From Symbiodinium natans (Eukaryota > Sar > Dinophyceae > Suessiales > Symbiodiniaceae): a stretch of 64,000 bases of DNA. Shown one piece after another: positions 29,517-40,074 of this stretch. The notes under the pieces were generated by a model. The model made no database searches. It was not told where the DNA came from and was given only the letters and a program-made list of their open reading frames with translations. Made by a program: the position numbers and the translations under genes. The DNA is taken from assembly GCA_905221605.1 (NCBI GenBank), contig CAJNDS010000080.1, positions 387,501-451,500 on the forward strand, given 5' to 3'. Position 1 is the first letter of the stretch; each line of letters starts with the position of its first letter.

Positions 29517-32023
29517 TCAGCCCTCGTAGCTGGGAAAGCCGAGGCTGGAGTCGGTGTTGAGCCCACCCTCCACCACAATCATGGGCTCCTCCTCCTCTTC
29601 CTCCTCCTCCTCGTCACGCCCCGACGCTGCGGGCGCTGCCTTGAAGACCAGATGAGCCCTAAAAATTGGGATCATCTACCCTATGCTACCATAATCCAAG
29701 ATTATATATGTCTATGGTCTTCGTATGGACCTTCAAGCCTACAAAGGGTTCCTTTACCCCAAGGTGCCGGGACTCTGGGCCAAAGGCGGGGGCGGTGCGC
29801 GTTGCGGAGGCTGCGGATCGCTCGGTCCAAGAGAGGGCCGTCGGCCCTTAAGGCCAGGATGTGCTGCTTGCCGAGCTCCGGGGTATTCGGGTTGCCTGAG
29901 CTTTTGGGACATTAGGGTTTATAGGGTTTAGGGTTTAGGGTTTACGGTTTAGGGTTTAGGGTGAAGACATGTCGATTTGCCTGCGCAAGTATCACTTACA
30001 ACGATGCAGTCAACACGTCGTGTCTCAACAAAAACCATGAAGCAAAGCTGCGAGTACCATCTTCAGTCAGCTCCAGGAGCTGTGCCTGCGTGAGGGGCAC
30101 GAAGAGGGCCTTAACAGGTGACCACTCCGGAGCCACCTCGCATCCGGCGTTCAGAACGCGCCGGTGCAAGTCGGCCAAGGGACCCTCGGCATCAAAGAGC
30201 AGCTCGTTGACGTGTGGGGCATTGGCCTTCCGCGTGAGCTTGAAGCAGATCACGCCATCGGGGCTTAAGGGCATCATCTCGTCCCGACTGTTGCGCAAAG
30301 CCGTCAGCAAGTCGTCGGTGGACTTCGCGTCCTCCATACCTTGGACCTCCGTCTCCCCATCGCGGACTGCCTCCACATGAGAAGTCTCGGATGCAACTTC
30401 GTGCGGCGCCTGTTCTTGGAGAGCCCCTGCTGACTGCTCAAGCTCCTCCTCGAGCCCCTCCAGAACACAAGCAATGTGAGGCCTCTCAGCAGCGAAGGAG
30501 AGGATGATTTTCACCAAAGGCTTTGGCGCCATTTTCCCACAGCTGCACGCACGCAGGGCTTGATAGATTCCCAGCCCCATCGGCGCAGCAAGACGCCAGG
30601 CTCGCGCGAGCGCCACACGTAGAGCCGCGCCCGCAGCTGCGCGACGCTCTTCCAGTGGCACCATCGCTACAGATAATGCCACTTCTCCGCAGTCATGGCA
30701 CCGTTGGTCTGGCAAGCATGCCTGGCAGGTCCATTTCGAGGAGCTGGCCCCGACGGATGCGAGCAGCTCTGCACACGCTGATTGGCCGTTCAACACAGCA
30801 ATGTCCATCAGGCGAAATGGATCGTAAATATCGACTGTCATACCATGAACGCCGCATGTGTAACAGCTACTCTCGTTGCCATACTCAGCGTCAACTGCAA
30901 ACTCCCCAAGCGCCATGTTTGCTAGCGTGGCAGTTTGGAGCCTGCTCATGCAAAGCTCCCAGTTCCAATGCAGATCCGGGTCGCAGTTGCAAAAGAAAAG
31001 CGCCGTGTAGTCACACGTGTACGGGATCCATGGTTTCTGGCCTTCCGGCAGCAGTGGGGCCAAAGTCTCCCAGAGCTGCATGTCGCCACACAGGGCAATG
31101 GCTTCGCGCAATGGCATGACACACTGGCAGCCCGGGATGGCACGATTAAGCTCTTGCAAAGCCACACCCGCAAGCAAGGCGGCTGCCAAGACATCTGGCG
31201 CGGAGACACTCACCAGGGCATTGCCGCAAAACGGAAAAAAGTCCTGCGAGCACCAGCGCCTCAGGGGCCTCTTCGCACGGTGCCGGGCGCAGCGCTCGGC
31301 CAAGTCCTTGTCTCCCATAAGGATGGCCAAGTCCAGAAGCCGCGCTGTGGCTTCGTCTGAGACCTCGAGGTTGCGGAAGCCCTCGCCCGAACGCAGCACG
31401 CCCAGCAGTCCCAGCAGCACACGGGCCACGGGCCGCTGGGCCGCCTCACGGGCGCAGGCGATTGCGTCGCCGAGCTCGGCATCCCAGTCCTGCATCCACA
31501 CGCCGCTTTCGATGTCCCAGCCCCAGCAGCAGAAGCTGCAGGTGTCCCAGGTGCTTCCGCACTGGCAGCCGAAGAATCGAACAAGGGGGCTTCTTGCCTC
31601 GCTAGCAAAAGGTCCCAGGTGCCAGGCCTCCACCTTGCAACCCGGAACCTGCGTCAGCAGAGCGGCAGCCGTGCTCTGATGCCCAAATGCGATGCAAAGC
31701 TCGAAGATGTGCTTGGACTGGATGCCTTGGCTGAGCAGCTGCGTCTCACCAGCGAGGATTGCCCTTGCCACCTCAAACTCCTCGACGTCCACAATCCTTA
31801 TAGGGACCAAAGGAACCCTAAAGCTACGATCATATTTCGGAGACCCTATACTAACATACATACCTGTATCTAGGGATATTTTGGACCAGAAGCCTATTGG
31901 CTTCATTTTGCCGCCCAGGATCACGCCATCGCTGTCGCAGCGCACGAACTGGTGAGCTGCCATGGGGCGCTGAGCAGGAGCCGCAAGCACTCCAAGGGGC
32001 GTGAACCCCGAGCAAAAAGCCTG
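29517..32023 (-). CDS. Ankyrin-like, Cys-rich protein with acidic tail
   Basis: Four exons: 32023-31887, 31796-30000, 29900-29758 and 29635-29517. Phases all match (TG|G, TT|C, G|CG), giving about 731 residues; the N-terminus is incomplete because the first exon begins at an acceptor (GTGTGCAG). Introns are 90, 99 and 122 nt, with donors GTCC, GTAAGT and GTAAAG. Simple reading runs through the 90-nt intron without a stop and ends at a false TAA (29996) inside the GTAAGT intron. Degenerate ankyrin-type helices are visible (ARLLDLAILMGDKDLAERCA; RLMDIAVLNGQSACAELLAS). Cys clusters (CQCGSTWDTCSFCC; CQACLPDQRCHDCG) may bind metal or be disulphide-linked. The last exon has a run of nine Glu and ends GFPSYEG. 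Likely a protein-interaction protein; the function is unknown. Confidence 0.7.
29901..29999 (-). other. 99-nt intron consisting largely of a CCCTAAA tract
   Basis: GTAAGTGATAC ... CCCTAAACCCTAAACC ... CCAAAAG on the coding strand. Splicing removes an in-frame TAA and joins two exons in phase. It is good evidence that telomere-type tracts sit within functional introns. Confidence 0.65.
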
Positions 32024-32387
32024 CTGCACACGTGCATGCGCAATGTGCAGGTGTAGGGTTTACAGGGTATAGAGGTTAGGGTTTGGGGTTTGGGTTTTGG
32101 GGTATGGGGTTCGGAGTTTAAGGCACAGGCAAAGGCACAGCTCATTCATGCGTGGCTTCGTGCTGCCCTTGCTGTTGGTTTAGGGTTTAGGGTTCAGGGT
32201 TTAGGGTTTAGGGTTCAGGGTTTAGGGTTTAGGGTTTAGGGTTTAGGGTTTAGGGTTTAGGGTTTAGGGTTTAGGGTTTAGGGTTTAGTGTGGCTTTCTC
32301 CCCTGACCCAATCCCCCCGCCGCACGTGTGGTCCGGAGCAACCGGGGCTTCGGCCACGATGCCAGCATGTCCTGCGCAGCGAAAGAA

Positions 32388-32510
32388 CTCCCTAAGGGGC
32401 CATGTACCTATATTGACCTATATAGTATATATTTGGCCCCTAAAGCTACTGTATAGGAACCCCTTTAAGGCCCAAGTCTGTACTATATAGGTACATGGAC
32501 CCTTAGGGAC
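32388..32510. mobile_element. Short TIR element with a neighbouring half copy
   Basis: The left end TCCCTAAGGGGCCATGTACC is inverted at the right end (minus strand TCCCTAAGGGTCCATGTACC), arms of about 26 bp around a 70-bp AT-rich centre. A third related end, CCCCTAAGGGTCCATGTACC, lies at 32564 and leads into another 80 bp of TATATA/GGGCCCC sequence. No coding potential. Confidence 0.6.
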
Positions 32511-33049
32511 TGTGCAGAAATTTGACGAAGAAATGAACCGCAAAAGGTTGATGATCCATCAATGCCCCTAAGGGTCCATGTACCTCATTATTATATACTT
32601 GGGCCCCAAAGTCCCTATATAGGGTCCCAAGGCCCCAATAGGGATCCTATAGTAGTTTTCTAGTAGTCTAGAGAATCGAAACTTTCGGGTTCGTTGGTTC
32701 GGGAACTTACATGCTTCAGCAAGCGCAACGACGACACCTGATAGCAAACTGTGCTGGTTTGTGTTGGGGTTCTGGGGTTCAGGAATGCCCCTTACGGCCA
32801 GCCTGAGGTCAAATGGGAAGCTTGCCCCCGCAACCCTGCAACATCCTATGCAGCGAAAGACCTGCGCACGCGTGGCACTGGACCTAACTTCATGACTGGG
32901 AGACCTGCATCAACCACCGAATGAAAGGAGGGACTTGACTGAACTGCATCGTGCACCCTGACTTCCCACCACCCTAAACCCTAAACCCTAAACCCTAAAC
33001 CCTAAACCCTAAACCCCTAAACCCTAAACACCCTAAACCCTAAACCACC

Positions 33050-36000
33050 ATGGCCCGCTTGAGGCTGAACCGTTCAGCAGTCCGGCAACTGACGCTCGAA
33101 ACTTGGAACGCCGCGCCCACCTTGGGGGGGCGTTGGGAATCGTATGGGAGAAGAGTAAAAAAGGGTTTAGGGTTTAGGGTTTAGGGTTTAGGGTTCAGGA
33201 AAACATCGAGGACTAAACGAACCCTATAGCAGATTTTTGGTCCATATAGCCTGATAGGGATTATCGTCGTCTCGGGTAGATGGTCCCCATTTTGGCGTTC
33301 GTTCGGTCCTTAAGGTTGGGAGGAGGGGATTAGATTAGTGAAAGGTGACGGCGCTACTGGCATGAATCATCCTTATTGTTGCCCAGCTGGGCAAAATCTA
33401 GGAAGCAACAAAAGTCGAAGATGCTCGTCGCTGAAGCTCTCACTATGCCTTGATGGTGCCAGCATTTATGGCAGGCAGTATCGGCAGCGCGGACCTGCTA
33501 GAGGGCGGCTTGGGACGCCACACTAGCAATCGAATCATGAGACAACTGATATCATTATTCTGGAATCCTGGAGGAAACCACAGCGCATCATCTCAGAAGG
33601 AGCCAAGCCGCTTTGGCTGGAATATGGGCCCGCACAGTGAAACTCCATCGCACTCCTTCGCAGCCCCCAAAAACCCACAGAAACATGTGCCGCCCCAAGT
33701 TGCTGAACCCTCAGCTGACACCACAGACAGTAGCTGACTATACCTGCCAACCATCCCTCAACACGTTCATTGCCAGAGTTCTGTAACTAAGCACTTCGGG
33801 AAGGTAATGGGGTGGACTAGGGGAACCCGAAACGGTATGAACCTAGAAACCGTATTAAGCCCTGTTGAACCACACCCTTTATAAACAAAACCCTATATAG
33901 CCTACACTGTAAACACTATAAACCCTAAACTCTTCAAACAAAGGAGAAGAAGACTGGAAGCGAGCAATCTCTGGGCACCTTTTATTAGAACGGGTATGTT
34001 GGGGTAGTTTCGAGGATTTGGGGTTTTTGGTCTTTCAGCGAGAAAAGGATCACGAAGGGACAATACTACATTTATATAAGGAAACATCGACAGGATGAGC
34101 GGATCATAGTGGCTACTAACCCTAAGCCCTAAAACCTAAACCCGACACCCTAACCCTAAACCCTAAACCCTAAACCCTAAACCCTAAACCCTAACCCAGA
34201 ACCCTGTCTGTGTTCCTGCGAAGATTCTTCGCGTGCGAGACAAGACCTTGTGAGAAGGAGCAATGAATCAATGAAGCCTCGGATCGCTCCAAGGGTTTGG
34301 GTTTAGGGTTGAAAGGGTTTGGGATTTAGGGTTTAGGGTTGTTAGGGTTGTTAGGGTTGTTAGGGTTGTTAGGGTTGTTAGGGTTGTTAGGGTTGTTAGG
34401 GTTCAGGGCTTTCGCGCTTTTAGGCTTCTGAGGGTCGGTTTAGGGTTTTGGGGGTTTTAGGGCTAGGGTTTTGGGGTTTAGAGCCGTCTCCCTGGACTCC
34501 TCCTCCGGCCAGTCTTCCACATCCTCCATCTCGCTGTTGTCGTCGTCCTCGCATAGGTGCAGCTTGTCGCGATCTAGACGGCTTTCATAGGTTTTATCCA
34601 TCCTAAACCCCAAGCCCTACCTACACCCTAAACCTTAAACCCTAAACCCCAAACCTTAAGCCCTTGTAAGCCCGAAACACTGCGCGCTAAGTCCCTGGTC
34701 CAGTGCATCAAAGCTGTAGAAGAACATCAACGGATCTCAGTTCAAGGCAGGGTTCTGCTAACTCGCGCCAGGAAAGACTCGGCTCGAAAGCAGGAGCAGG
34801 GTTTACAGGGTTGAGGAGTTGTCTGGGGTTTACAGGGTTTCTGAATGATTTACAGGGTGTTTAGGGTTTAGCGCTTCGGGGCAACTGTGTATGTGCAACC
34901 CGCAAGTGAGGTAGTCAAGGGCTTCTTAAAGATCCCTGCTAGAAACCCTAATCTCTAATCCCTATAGATATCAAACTAAACCCTAAACCCTGCAAAACCT
35001 CTGAAGCCTATGGACCCTAAACCGAAAAGACCGTATAAACCCAAAGTTTCAGATCTCAATCTTCGATGCGCGAAGGCCTCAATCGACCTGTTGGAAGATC
35101 TATGACATCATGTTTCTCCATCTGACCCTCGATACCCGAAATCCTACCCCCCCCCCCCTCAACCCTAATCAAACACTAAGCCTCCCTCAACTCCCGAACT
35201 CTGAACCCCAATCCTTCAAACCCTTAAAACCCCTAAGGTCCCTAAACCCTGACGGAAGTCTTCATCATCCTACACCCTAAACCGCCTAAACCCTAAACCC
35301 TAAACTCTAAAGCCTAACCCAGCCCTAAGCCCTAAGCCCTAAGCCCTAAGCCCTAAACCCTAAACCCTAAACCCTAAACCCTAAACCCCTCATAAGTCCT
35401 CGTCGTCGTCATCCTGAAGGCTGCCATGGTCGGACGCCTCTTCCTCGCATGCCCCGTGGGTCGGAGACCCCCCTCCCCCTTGTTTCCCAAAGGAGGTCAG
35501 GGTTTAGGGTTTAGGGTTTAGGGTTTAGGGTTTCGGGTTTAGGGTTTCGGGTTTCGGGTTTCGGGTTTACGGAGCGAAACAACGTCTGAGAGGGTTCAGC
35601 GAGGTGTTTAGCCTTCTTGACGCGTTCTATCGGCAATTCGCAAAGTTGTGAAGACAGGAAGTGTCCACCTTGTCCATCTGAGAACTCGGGAAAGCCACCT
35701 TCTCCCCCCTAAACCCTGCACTCTACCGCAGATCTCTCGGCCTAAACCCTAAACCCTAAACCCTAAACCCTAAACCCTAAACCCTAAACCCTAAACCCTA
35801 CATCCCAGAATCTCACGCCGGAAGCCCTTCTGAACCTGACCCTAAACCCGAAACCCTAAACCCGAAACCCGAAACCCTAAACCCGAAACCCTAAACCCTA
35901 AACCCTAAACCTCTAACCCTAAACCCTAGAGGGAGGAACCCCGAGAGGGCTGTGGTAAATTCGGGTCTCCCTATGGCACCTTTTCGCTTCTGCCAGGAAC

Positions 36001-36722
36001 CAAAAGAAGAGAGCGCAAAAGGGGGGACCCTTGAACTCTTTACTTCCCCCCCGCCCCCATTTCGGGCAGTTCCCTAAATCAAGGTCCCTTAATATGTTTA
36101 CTATATTTTTTTCCTTTTTGATTTTTGTTTTGTTTTGTTTTTTTGGGGGAGCTTCCTTTTGACTAAGGGAACTATTTTATTTTAGAGAACAAATTACCCG
36201 TTTCAGTGCGAAGCTTCTGGTGCCGCCGCGACTTCTTTGGCCAAGCGCGCTTCCTGCGGAGGAGTCTTACTGTTGATTAGTAGGGAATGGGGGAATGAGG
36301 TACCCTACACCCTAAACCCTAAACCCTAATAACCCTAAACCCTTCCCTCGTTCCCTGCCAACCAACAGCAAGGAGGAGAAGGCTGGGGGGGGCGGGGGAT
36401 TCGGGAGATTTCGATGCCGCGGGCAAGTCCTTGGCGCCATGGGATCACCATGACTATACATATAATGACACAGTTATGTGTATGTGCACATATATATATA
36501 TATATATTATATATATATATGTAGAGTATACTTACATTTCTGTATTATCACACGGATAATCTGGGGCTTAGAAGCTTCAAGGGCTCATGGAGTCCGAAAT
36601 GAAAGGGCAACAGAAGTCACGAAACGGACCTCGCATCAACGTGCAGGGACACAAAAAGCGGCCTCCTCAGCGAATCGTCGCAGCTGTTCGGCCTGCGCTC
36701 TTTATGGTGGCCCTGCTTGGAG
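33050..36722 (+). CDS. Four-exon gene start, basic protein
   Basis: Exons 33050-33164, 34200-34294, 34671-34800 and 36582-36722 are phase-compatible at every junction (G|AA, 0|0, G|GG) and give 160 residues. The start is ATG in an ACCACCATGG context directly after a CCCTAAA tract, with MARLRLNRSAVRQLTLETWN. Later segments: CSCEDSSRARQDLVRRSNES, KSLVQCIKAVEEHQRISVQG, MESEMKGQQKSRNGPRINVQ and a hydrophobic RIVAAVRPALFMVALLG. Donors are GTTTAG, GTTTGG, GTTTAC and GTTCAG; acceptors are CCCTAACCCAG, CTTGTAAG and CTTCAAG. The last exon ends in phase 1, so more exons follow. The terminal hydrophobic stretch may be a membrane helix. No family recognised. Confidence 0.6.
33479..33737 (+). CDS. Possible terminal exon, Pro/Ser/His-rich
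   Basis: Acceptor GCAGGCAG, residues IGSADLLEGGLGRHTSNRIM early and a PSHSFAAPKNPQKHVPPQVA tail before TGA (33735-33737). It lies in the first intron of the preceding gene on the same strand, with phase 2 entry, so it would be an alternative end or another gene. Confidence 0.4.
34336..34402 (+). repeat. (GTTAGGGTT)n variant array
   Basis: Seven to eight 9-bp units GTTAGGGTT, a distinct derivative of the telomere-type repeat not seen elsewhere in the window. Confidence 0.9.
34485..34601 (-). CDS. Candidate first exon, acidic protein
   Basis: Starts ATG right after a TTTAGG unit: MDKTYESRLDRDKLHLCEDD then DNSEMEDVEDWPEEESRET. Very coding-like; ends at a probable GC donor (GCTCTAAACCCC). Overlaps an intron of the plus-strand gene at 33050-36722. 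Confidence 0.5.
35396..35484 (-). CDS. Possible exon, frame ambiguous
   Basis: One frame gives THGACEEEASDHGSLQDDDD followed by EDL and TGA; another stays open with a basic sequence and higher G/C third positions. Bracketed by CCCTAAA (left) and TTTAGGG (right). Only the presence of coding-like sequence is claimed. Confidence 0.35.
35571..35698 (-). CDS. Candidate 42-codon exon
   Basis: Acceptor GGGAGAAG, phase 1 entry, GGFPEFSDGQGGHFLSSQLC then ELPIERVKKAKHLAEPSQTL, donor GTAAACCCG. Open throughout. Not recognised. Confidence 0.5.
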
Positions 36723-37272
36723 GTTCAGGGTACTTATAGTCGGGTTTAGGGTTTAGGGTTTAGGGTTTAGGGTTTAGGGTTTAGGGTTTAGGGTTTAGGG
36801 GATCAAACTCCCAAGGGCGTTTAGCAGTCAAGGTTTGGGGTTTAGGCTGACTGCTATGTTGGCTGACTCTGCAACCACAAAAAGAACGGTTTAGGCTGAC
36901 TGTTCTTTATGTTGGTTGACTCTAACGAACTTCTGGAGGAGCCTAACGGACACGACCTGCTTTGGTGGTTCTTGATGGGTGGCAGTTGATTGCGTTGATC
37001 GTGAAACAGGATCCGAAACAGCCTCAGCCTCAACACAGGGCTGAAAAGCAACCTAAACCTACTCCAAGACAGATGCTCCAACTCACCATTCTGCAACTAA
37101 ACCCCTACGAACCCTAAACCCTAAACCCTAAACCCTAAACACTGAACCCTAAACCCTAAACCCTAAACCCTAAACCCTAAACCCTAAACCCTAAACCCTA
37201 TAACCCTAAACCCTATAAACCCTAAACCCTAACCACCCCAACCACCCCAACCCCCCCCCCCCCCCCCCCAAC

Positions 37273-37371
37273 CCCCGCGGCCCGGGGGGCCTCAAGCTCC
37301 GCACTCGTCAGGCTTTGCAGCGCGGCAGCGCCCGTCTTGATCCGCAGCATTTGCCTGACAGCTTGCCGGGT
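37273..37371 (-). CDS. Candidate 33-codon exon
   Basis: Acceptor ACCCCAG, TRQAVRQMLRIKTGAAALQS then LTSAELEAPRAA, phase 0 to phase 0, donor GTTGGGGG. Likely helical. CCCTAAA left, TTTAGGG right. Confidence 0.5.
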
Positions 37372-37375
37372 CTGG

Positions 37376-37545
37376 GGTTTAGGGTTTAGGGTTTAGGGTT
37401 TAGGGTTTAGGGTTTAGGGTTTAGGGTTTAGGGTTTATAGGGTTTATAGGGTTTAGGGTTTAGGGTTTGGGGTTTGGGGTTTGGGGTTTGGGGTTTGGGG
37501 TTTGGGGTTTGGGGTTTGGGGTTTAGGGTTTAGGGTTTAGGGTGG
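37376..37545 (+). repeat. TTTAGGG array with TTTGGGG core
   Basis: About 9 TTTAGGG units, two TTTATAGGG units, about 9 TTTGGGG units, then TTTAGGG again. Confidence 0.93.
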
Positions 37546-38113
37546 CTCTTAGTAGGGAATGAGGGAACAGGGTAGCTTATGGCTTTTTTTTCAGGGGTGT
37601 ATATACGGGGATATACGGTCGGTATAAGAACCAGTAGGACAAAGGCTCCTTTCATCTGGTTCGCGCCAGTTTCCTTTTTGTTAGGTTGAAATTTTACCCT
37701 CGACTCAAAACCCTATTTTACGAAGCCCTAAACCTATAGAGAAGTTCGGAAGGTGCTGCAAAATGGCGGGTGGGATGCAAGTCATAGCTTCGTCGCCCCA
37801 GCCCTAACTAACAGGCTTATTTTAAATCTGACCTGAGACTCCGCAAAAAAGAGAACAAGCCGTGATCCCAAATCCCACCGTGGCTGGGCTGCAGGCTTGG
37901 CGTGGGATGGTAGCGCATAGATGCATTCATTCCCGGCCAGAACGCATGTTCTCCACTTCCTTAGATGCATGAGGGTAGCTCTAACTTGGGGCGCCCCTTA
38001 TTGGGTGCCCTGTAGAACACGGCATCCGTATAATCACGAACGTCCCAAAACGCGAATTTGGAGAACTAACCATGAACTCCTGGTAAAGGACTTGGTTCTT
38101 GTGCTTCATCCAG

Positions 38114-38300
38114 GAATGTGACGGCTACGCAGAACCTGAACTCCCTCCAAGAGCCTGACTCCATTGGGAGCCCTGCACCCTGGGGTTTAAGGCAACCTAA
38201 AAGCGACGCAGACTCCCCTGCCGAGCTGCTCCACCCCCTCCGGTTGTGGCTCGCAGGGCATCTCTGGTCCAATCAGAGAGATTTGGCCATCCTCCTCAAG
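38114..38300 (+). CDS. Candidate 62-codon exon ending at GTTTAGGG
   Basis: Acceptor TTCATCCAG, phase 2 entry, NVTATQNLNSLQEPDSIGSP, then AELLHPLRLWLAGHLWSNQR and DLAILLK, ending AAG before GTTTAGGG. It is the longest single exon of this type in the window, with convincing codon use. The minus-strand and other-frame ORFs here are shadows. Confidence 0.55.
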
Positions 38301-39226
38301 GTTTAGGGTTTAGGGTTTAGGGTTTAGGGCTTAGGGCTTAGGATTTAGGGTTTACGGGCTTCGGGTTTAAAACCCTAAGTCCTAAACCCTAGTGCAGTCA
38401 CAGCCTATCGAGCATATAAGCATTCTACTGTTTGCAAACAGGAGACATCTTATACTGAGGGTGCCCTGTTTCGGTCCTGCCCTAGCAACCCAGAACAGTC
38501 TGCTTCACTACTTGGGGCTTCCTGGTTTCGGAGATGACCGGGGGGGGGGGGGGGGGGGGGGGGATCTGTTTTTTTGATGAAGATGTGAAGAAATGGCGTA
38601 GTCGCCGTTCTCTTGCTGCCAGGCCGAACATGACCCTAAACCTTCATGTGGGGGTCGCAGATGTCTGAAGAGATGGAGCTCGTGACTGCACGTTTAGGAG
38701 GATTGTAAGGTGAATGTGAGAGGCTGGGATGTCTAGCCCAAGTACTTAAAGACTTATAGACTTTAGACACCAAAGTGGGCGTGATTTGTAGACTTGGAGC
38801 CCTAGGGTACCCCGGCTTTCTTCCCCCCTGAAAAGAAGGGCCCTGAACGGAACAGTTACAACATGACACAATGCCCAGAAACGTCAGTACTGGATCTAAC
38901 CCTAAACCCGAAAGCCACTATCAGTCAAAGTTGAGACTACAACTGAAACGTGATGTCCGGCATTGAAGCTGGTCCTTGCAGTCAAACTTCATGACCTTCG
39001 GATGGAAAATTATGATGTTGGCTTGCCGTGCTGGAGTTTTCGTGCGAAGCATTTATAAGGAGGCTTGAACTCGCGTTGTCTCTTCCACAAGCACAAAAAG
39101 TGGATGCCCACTCCTCTGAACATGAATCTCCAGGTTCGGCGTTCAGGGTTTCTATACTGAAGATAGACCCCTAGCATCTATATGTATATATCCATATACA
39201 TATACACATACATATACATACATACA

Positions 39227-39257
<31 letters not shown>

Positions 39258-40070
39258 GTACGTGTATATGTCTACAAATGGTAGCTCATGTACTTATGCA
39301 TGTCCATAGCCAGGTGACTGCTTGTGCAATTCTACTTTTTCCTTCGAGCTTTTCGCTGAGGTCAGTTTGGGTTTAGGGCTTAGGCCTTAGGCTTGAGGGT
39401 GAAGGCCCTGGTCAGCGCTCTGCACAGATGCCCACATTCTGCTTCGTGTAGGGTTTAGGGTTGAGGGTTTAGGGTTTAGGGTTTGGGGTTTGGGGTTTAG
39501 GGTTTAGGGTTCAGGGTTTAGGGTTCAGGGTTCAGGGTTTAGGGTTTAGGGTTTTGGGTTTCAGGTTTAAGGTTTAGGGTCTCTAGCCCTCCAGTCCACC
39601 CTCCCTACGGTCCTGTAACTGATGGGTTCTCCTACTACCCTACCCCCTCACTACCCCCCGTAGGTTCCACCCATAATGGAGACTACTTGGGGATAATGAA
39701 GCCTAATTAAGGTTATTGAAGGGGGGAACCTAGGGGGAGGTAGTTCAGCTACAAAACAGATAATCTCTACAACAAAAAACAAAACTGCAATAAGCAGCAT
39801 AGTACTCCAAATAGCAAACACACACAATGACATTACACACATATGGTTCAAGCAAAACTGACTAGACACACATTCCAATATGGACGACAGCAACCACAGG
39901 AGCAATAGGAAGAGCAGTTGCAATCGTAATGGCAGCAGTTGTAACGACAAGAAGCAACAGCGACCAAAACACCAGAAAACAAAGCACCTCTGATCAACTC
40001 CCCAGACCCTAAGTCCCAAGACCCTAAACATCCCTAAACCCTAAACCCTAAACCCTGAACCCTAAACCCT
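38301..40070. other. No confident gene
   Basis: Contains short tracts, a poly-G run (38540-38562), an (ATAC)n microsatellite (39200-39256) and a TTTAGGG/TTCAGGG block (39450-39580). 39720-39990 is a CAA/CAG-rich minus-strand low-complexity ORF that I do not trust. Confidence 0.5.
39200..39256 (+). repeat. (ATAC)n microsatellite
   Basis: About a dozen ATAC units within a longer ATATAC-rich run. Confidence 0.95.
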
Positions 40071-40074
40071 AAAC

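Noticed and set aside
30523-31955. Plus-strand ORFs opposite the ankyrin-like gene
   Set aside because: Shadow frames of a G/C-rich coding exon; the minus frame has the consistent splice phases and motifs.
32086-32176. First exon of the ankyrin-like gene
   Set aside because: A short coding-like minus segment (SKGSTKPRMNELC) is present, but no donor gives the phase required by the acceptor at 32024.
39651-40031. 126-codon minus-strand ORF
   Set aside because: Low-complexity Leu/Cys/Phe-rich translation with poor codon signal and no splice context.
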